Source of the DNA: Planctomycetaceae bacterium
GTDB lineage: Bacteria; Planctomycetota; Planctomycetia; Pirellulales; Thermoguttaceae
Direction: 5' to 3'
Assembly (NCBI GenBank): GCA_031278315.1
Contig: JAITKS010000231.1
Span: forward strand, 1-44,642
Length of the DNA: 44,642 bases
The stretch's first letter is position 1; each line of letters begins with the position of its first letter. Under the pieces are notes generated by a model. That model was not told where the DNA came from. It ran no database searches and saw only the letters and a list, made by a program, of their open reading frames with translations. A program made the position numbers and the translations under genes. Below, piece by piece: positions 41,371 through 44,642 of the stretch.

Positions 41371-41876
41371 CTATTTTAACATTTGTTGTAAAGTCAACTT
41401 TCATACTGACTTCGGTGTTTGGTAAATTTGACATTAAATTTGTCTTTTTCATTTTTCTTTTCCTTTCAAATAAGGTGTGTAATAAACGTTACATAAATTA
41501 TCGGCACTGTAGATTTTTTTCAAATGTCAAAATTAAAAAAATCGGTATGTCGATAAACAACATATTTAAACTCAAAAAAATTAACCTGCACAAAATCAAA
41601 TTTTTGTACAAAAAAACAGTTTGATTAAATTCTTTATGTTTAAATTTTACATTAATAATTGTTACAAAAATTAGCAAAATTCAAAATAATAAGTAATCCA
41701 TAAAAAAAATAAAACTTTAGAATGTCATTTGCAAAACGGGCGATGAGTATAATTAAATCGTCAAAAAACACAATACCCCATCATAAAAAATATTGTAAAC
41801 GCTATCAAAAAATTTTTATTTTGTGAATGATCATGTTTTAATTTTTAAAGAGAAATACAAATTAATTTTACTTATA

Positions 41877-41938
41877 ATTTTGAATCTTAAATTTTGAATC
41901 TTAAATTTTGAATCTTGAATTTTGAATCTTGAATCTTG
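41877..41938. repeat. tandem 14-bp repeat ATTTTGAATCTTAA/GA
   Basis: about four units read directly. Confidence 0.85.
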
Positions 41939-42252
41939 TTAGCCGATTTTTATCTCAAACAATAATTTCACTGCAATATTAACTTTTTTTTAATTAAAGA
42001 TGAGTTTTTATGAAGTTTCTGTAATTATTTTTAGTTTTTTTCAAAAAATTGTAAAAATCCGCAAGTTCGATACTATTGTTAAACGATAATTTTCAAAAGA
42101 GTCATTTTTCGTTGCGGATATTCTCAAGGGTAGTAGATTTTTGTTGTGATCATTCGCAGTGATTCTTATAACTTATCCAATTTACTTTGTTGATCTTTTA
42201 GATTACAAATTAGATTACAAAGTGAAAAATTTAAGAATATTTTGAGGTAGGC

Positions 42253-42831
42253 ATGTTGCGTTTTAACATTCGTTCAAGTATCGCAGGATTGGCGTTTTTT
42301 GTTTTGTTGACGTCTTCGGGCTGCTTTACATCGGGACCAACACTTGGTCCTTTTAGTGTGCCTGTTTTAGTTTTGCCGTTTATTCAAAGTGGTTACGAAG
42401 ACATGGCTTACGAGAGCAGCCGTTTCAACGGAGTCGATATACTCGATCCTATTACCGAAACAGATCATATTGCACTTGATCCTCCGTCTGATGATCAATG
42501 TGTCCGCCAATTTGAAAAAATTCGTCCTATAACCGGTCAAGTACCCGGTTTAGAAACTTGCCGTCGAGATATTGTCGGTATCACCAAAGAATTAATCGCC
42601 GACTATGTCGATGAACCCCGATTTTTCCCTCTTGTCGGTCCAGCTCAAGTGCATCATGCACATTACAAAATTACTATCTATTTTAAAGAAACAATAAACG
42701 TCGGTTGGCCAATTCCGCATACTATTACAGACGACGAAGCTATCGAAGTATTTTATATCGATAAAGACCATTTACATCGTGTCGGTACGCCAATTTCGGA
42801 TCTGAACGCAAACGTACCTCACCATCATTGA
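42253..42831 (+). CDS. putative lipoprotein of unknown function
   Basis: signal sequence with FVLLTSSGCF; His-rich C-terminus. Confidence 0.65.
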   Translation: MLRFNIRSSIAGLAFFVLLTSSGCFTSGPTLGPFSVPVLVLPFIQSGYEDMAYESSRFNGVDILDPITETDHIALDPPSDDQCVRQFEKIRPITGQVPGLETCRRDIVGITKELIADYVDEPRFFPLVGPAQVHHAHYKITIYFKETINVGWPIPHTITDDEAIEVFYIDKDHLHRVGTPISDLNANVPHHH

Positions 42832-42945
42832 TTGCAGCATAATAACAACTTAGGTCTATCAATAAATAATAATTGTGGTAATATACTTTTCGTACTTTGC
42901 AATTCGGTTTTGCTTTTTTACATAAAAAATAAATGAAATTTCTAT

Positions 42946-43005
42946 AGAGACACAACACCTTACATCACTCTGTTGCGATATTGAGATATAAGGTATTGTG
43001 TCTCT
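42946..43005. repeat. long hairpin AGAGACACAACACCTTA...TAAGGTATTGTGTCTCT
   Basis: 17-bp near-perfect stem. Confidence 0.85.
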
Positions 43006-43228
43006 GCTTTTCAATTTTATTTTTTGTAACAAAAAACCGAATTGACAAATGTGAAAAATATAATACGCACATCGTATAATGACTATTCGGCAATTTAAGA
43101 GCGTATTCAGTAAAGTCTGTTTCACGTAAGTAAGCAGACAGCTCGAAACCGAAATTCAAGTGTGAGTAGTTTAAATATATACATTCCTTGAACGGTTATA
43201 ATACTCATTTATTTTTTTATGAATAATT

Positions 43229-44203
43229 ATGTCTAAGTTGAAACGTATTCTTGTTACCGGCGGAGCTGGTTTTCTCGGTTCGCATCTTTGTGAACGTTTA
43301 GTTGAGTTCGGACACGACGTTATTTGCGCGGATAATTTTTTCACTAGTCAGAAATCTAATGTCGTTCATCTTCTCGGCTGCCCGAATTTTGAATTAATAC
43401 GTCACGATATTACGCTGCCTCTCTTTCTCGAAGTAGATGAGATATATAATCTTGCGTGTCCGGCGGCACCGGGTCATTATCAATATAATCCGGTCAAGAC
43501 AATGAAAACTTCACTATCCGGTTCAATTAATATGCTAGGACTTGCGAAAAGATGCCGTGCGAAAATCTTGCAAGCGTCAACAAGCGAAGTTTACGGCGAC
43601 CCCGAAATTCATCCGCAAAAAGAATCGTATCGAGGTCATGTCAATCCAATAGGACCTCGCGCTTGCTACGACGAAGGAAAACGCGCCGCCGAATCTCTGT
43701 TTATGGATTATTGGAGAATGCACCAAATGCCAATCCGAATCGTAAGAATTTTTAATACCTACGGACCAAGAATGCACCCCTACGACGGTAGAGTCGTATC
43801 AAACTTTATAAGACAAGCATTAAGCAACGAACCAATTACAATTTTCGGAAACGGCGAACAAACAAGATCATTTTGTTACAGAGATGATTTAATCGAGGCA
43901 ATAATAAGAATGATGGATAACACGGAAAATTTTGTCGGTCCGGTAAATATCGGCAATCCAATTGAATTTACAATTAACGAACTCGCCGAACTCGTTGTGA
44001 ATATATCCGGCTGTAAGGTAAATTTCGTAAAGAAACCACTGCCGGAAGATGATCCAAAACAACGTCAACCGGATATTTCATTAGCAAAAGAAAAATTAAA
44101 ATGGGAACCAAAAACAAACTTGCAGGAAGGACTCAAAAAAACTATTGATTGGTTCAAAAACATTGAATTCGAACAATATCGTCCGCCGACACCATTGTAT
44201 TAA
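43229..44203 (+). CDS. UDP-glucuronate decarboxylase (UXS), NAD-dependent SDR epimerase family
   Basis: [82 protein letters not shown]. Confidence 0.93.
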   Translation: MSKLKRILVTGGAGFLGSHLCERLVEFGHDVICADNFFTSQKSNVVHLLGCPNFELIRHDITLPLFLEVDEIYNLACPAAPGHYQYNPVKTMKTSLSGSINMLGLAKRCRAKILQASTSEVYGDPEIHPQKESYRGHVNPIGPRACYDEGKRAAESLFMDYWRMHQMPIRIVRIFNTYGPRMHPYDGRVVSNFIRQALSNEPITIFGNGEQTRSFCYRDDLIEAIIRMMDNTENFVGPVNIGNPIEFTINELAELVVNISGCKVNFVKKPLPEDDPKQRQPDISLAKEKLKWEPKTNLQEGLKKTIDWFKNIEFEQYRPPTPLY

Positions 44204-44453
44204 ATCGGAATGTATTAAAATCAGAATGCAGAAAAAATTGCAGACAAAATCAAATGTCTTTTACGAAATTCTCATACCTTGTGTTATGAATTTTGAATTA
44301 AATATGTCATTAAATAATTACATAATAATTACAGTCAGTACGAGACGAGACAACGTCAACGAAATTGATCCCGAATAATCTTAAAAAATTTCCAGACAAT
44401 GGTTGTCTTAATGCAATATTAAATTGACTTAAAAATCAAGGAGAAAATTTAAC

Positions 44454-44642
44454 GTGACAACAAAAGATTCAATTAACAAATCTTCAGGCGAAGAGATATT
44501 ACTTTTTAAAGTAAAAACAAAAAAGGAACTATTACGTCTCTTTCCTAAAACTTATAATCATGATGCGTTTTGTAAAAGTATTTGTTCGATACTTATATTA
44601 GTGCGTTGTCTTTTGCAACGTATATGTTCATTGCCGAAGAAC
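44454..44642 (+). CDS. partial hypothetical CDS running off the window end
   Basis: GTG start with AAGGAG Shine-Dalgarno at about 44438-44443; open to the end of the window. Confidence 0.5.
   Translation, partial: MTTKDSINKSSGEEILLFKVKTKKELLRLFPKTYNHDAFCKSICSILILVRCLLQRICSLPKN

Noticed and set aside
41415-41624. 69-aa ORF in the AT-rich gap after the DUF1559 gene
   Set aside because: Lys/Phe/Ile-rich, typical random ORF of AT-rich DNA.

Overview
The window is an AT-rich bacterial chromosomal segment. I infer a planctomycete because it combines a DUF1559 pilin-like protein, a PEP-CTERM protein, PduL with BMC shell proteins, secreted SUMF1/vWA/beta-helix proteins and small planctomycete-style lipoproteins. 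About 33 CDSs can be supported. Housekeeping genes are clpX, trpB, cysE/epsC, prfB, tsf, a UDP-glucuronate decarboxylase and a divergent murE homolog. Accessory genes include GH5, GH57, a glycosyltransferase, a DnaA-like ATPase and two BMC-H shell proteins with PduL. Intergenic DNA is long and packed with dispersed structured repeats: an upstream hairpin leader-like element, TAATATATCAG elements, nested GC-rich hairpins, GGTTAGT heptad arrays with a GCATGC palindrome, and CACAGAGAACACAGAG blocks. Main points of interest: (1) a +1 programmed-frameshift site (CTT TGA C) in prfB that the ORF caller missed; (2) a 14-nt homopolymeric G tract inside the start region of a DUF1559/type IV pilin-like gene; (3) a minimal PduL + 2x BMC-H locus with no enzymes or pentamer in view; (4) a recurrent ~60-120 bp element directly upstream of several genes, with a hairpin showing a compensatory change; (5) divergent MurE and DnaA homologs with altered signature motifs. 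No tRNA, rRNA, CRISPR array or intact transposase was recognised. All family calls come from reading motifs; no database search was run.
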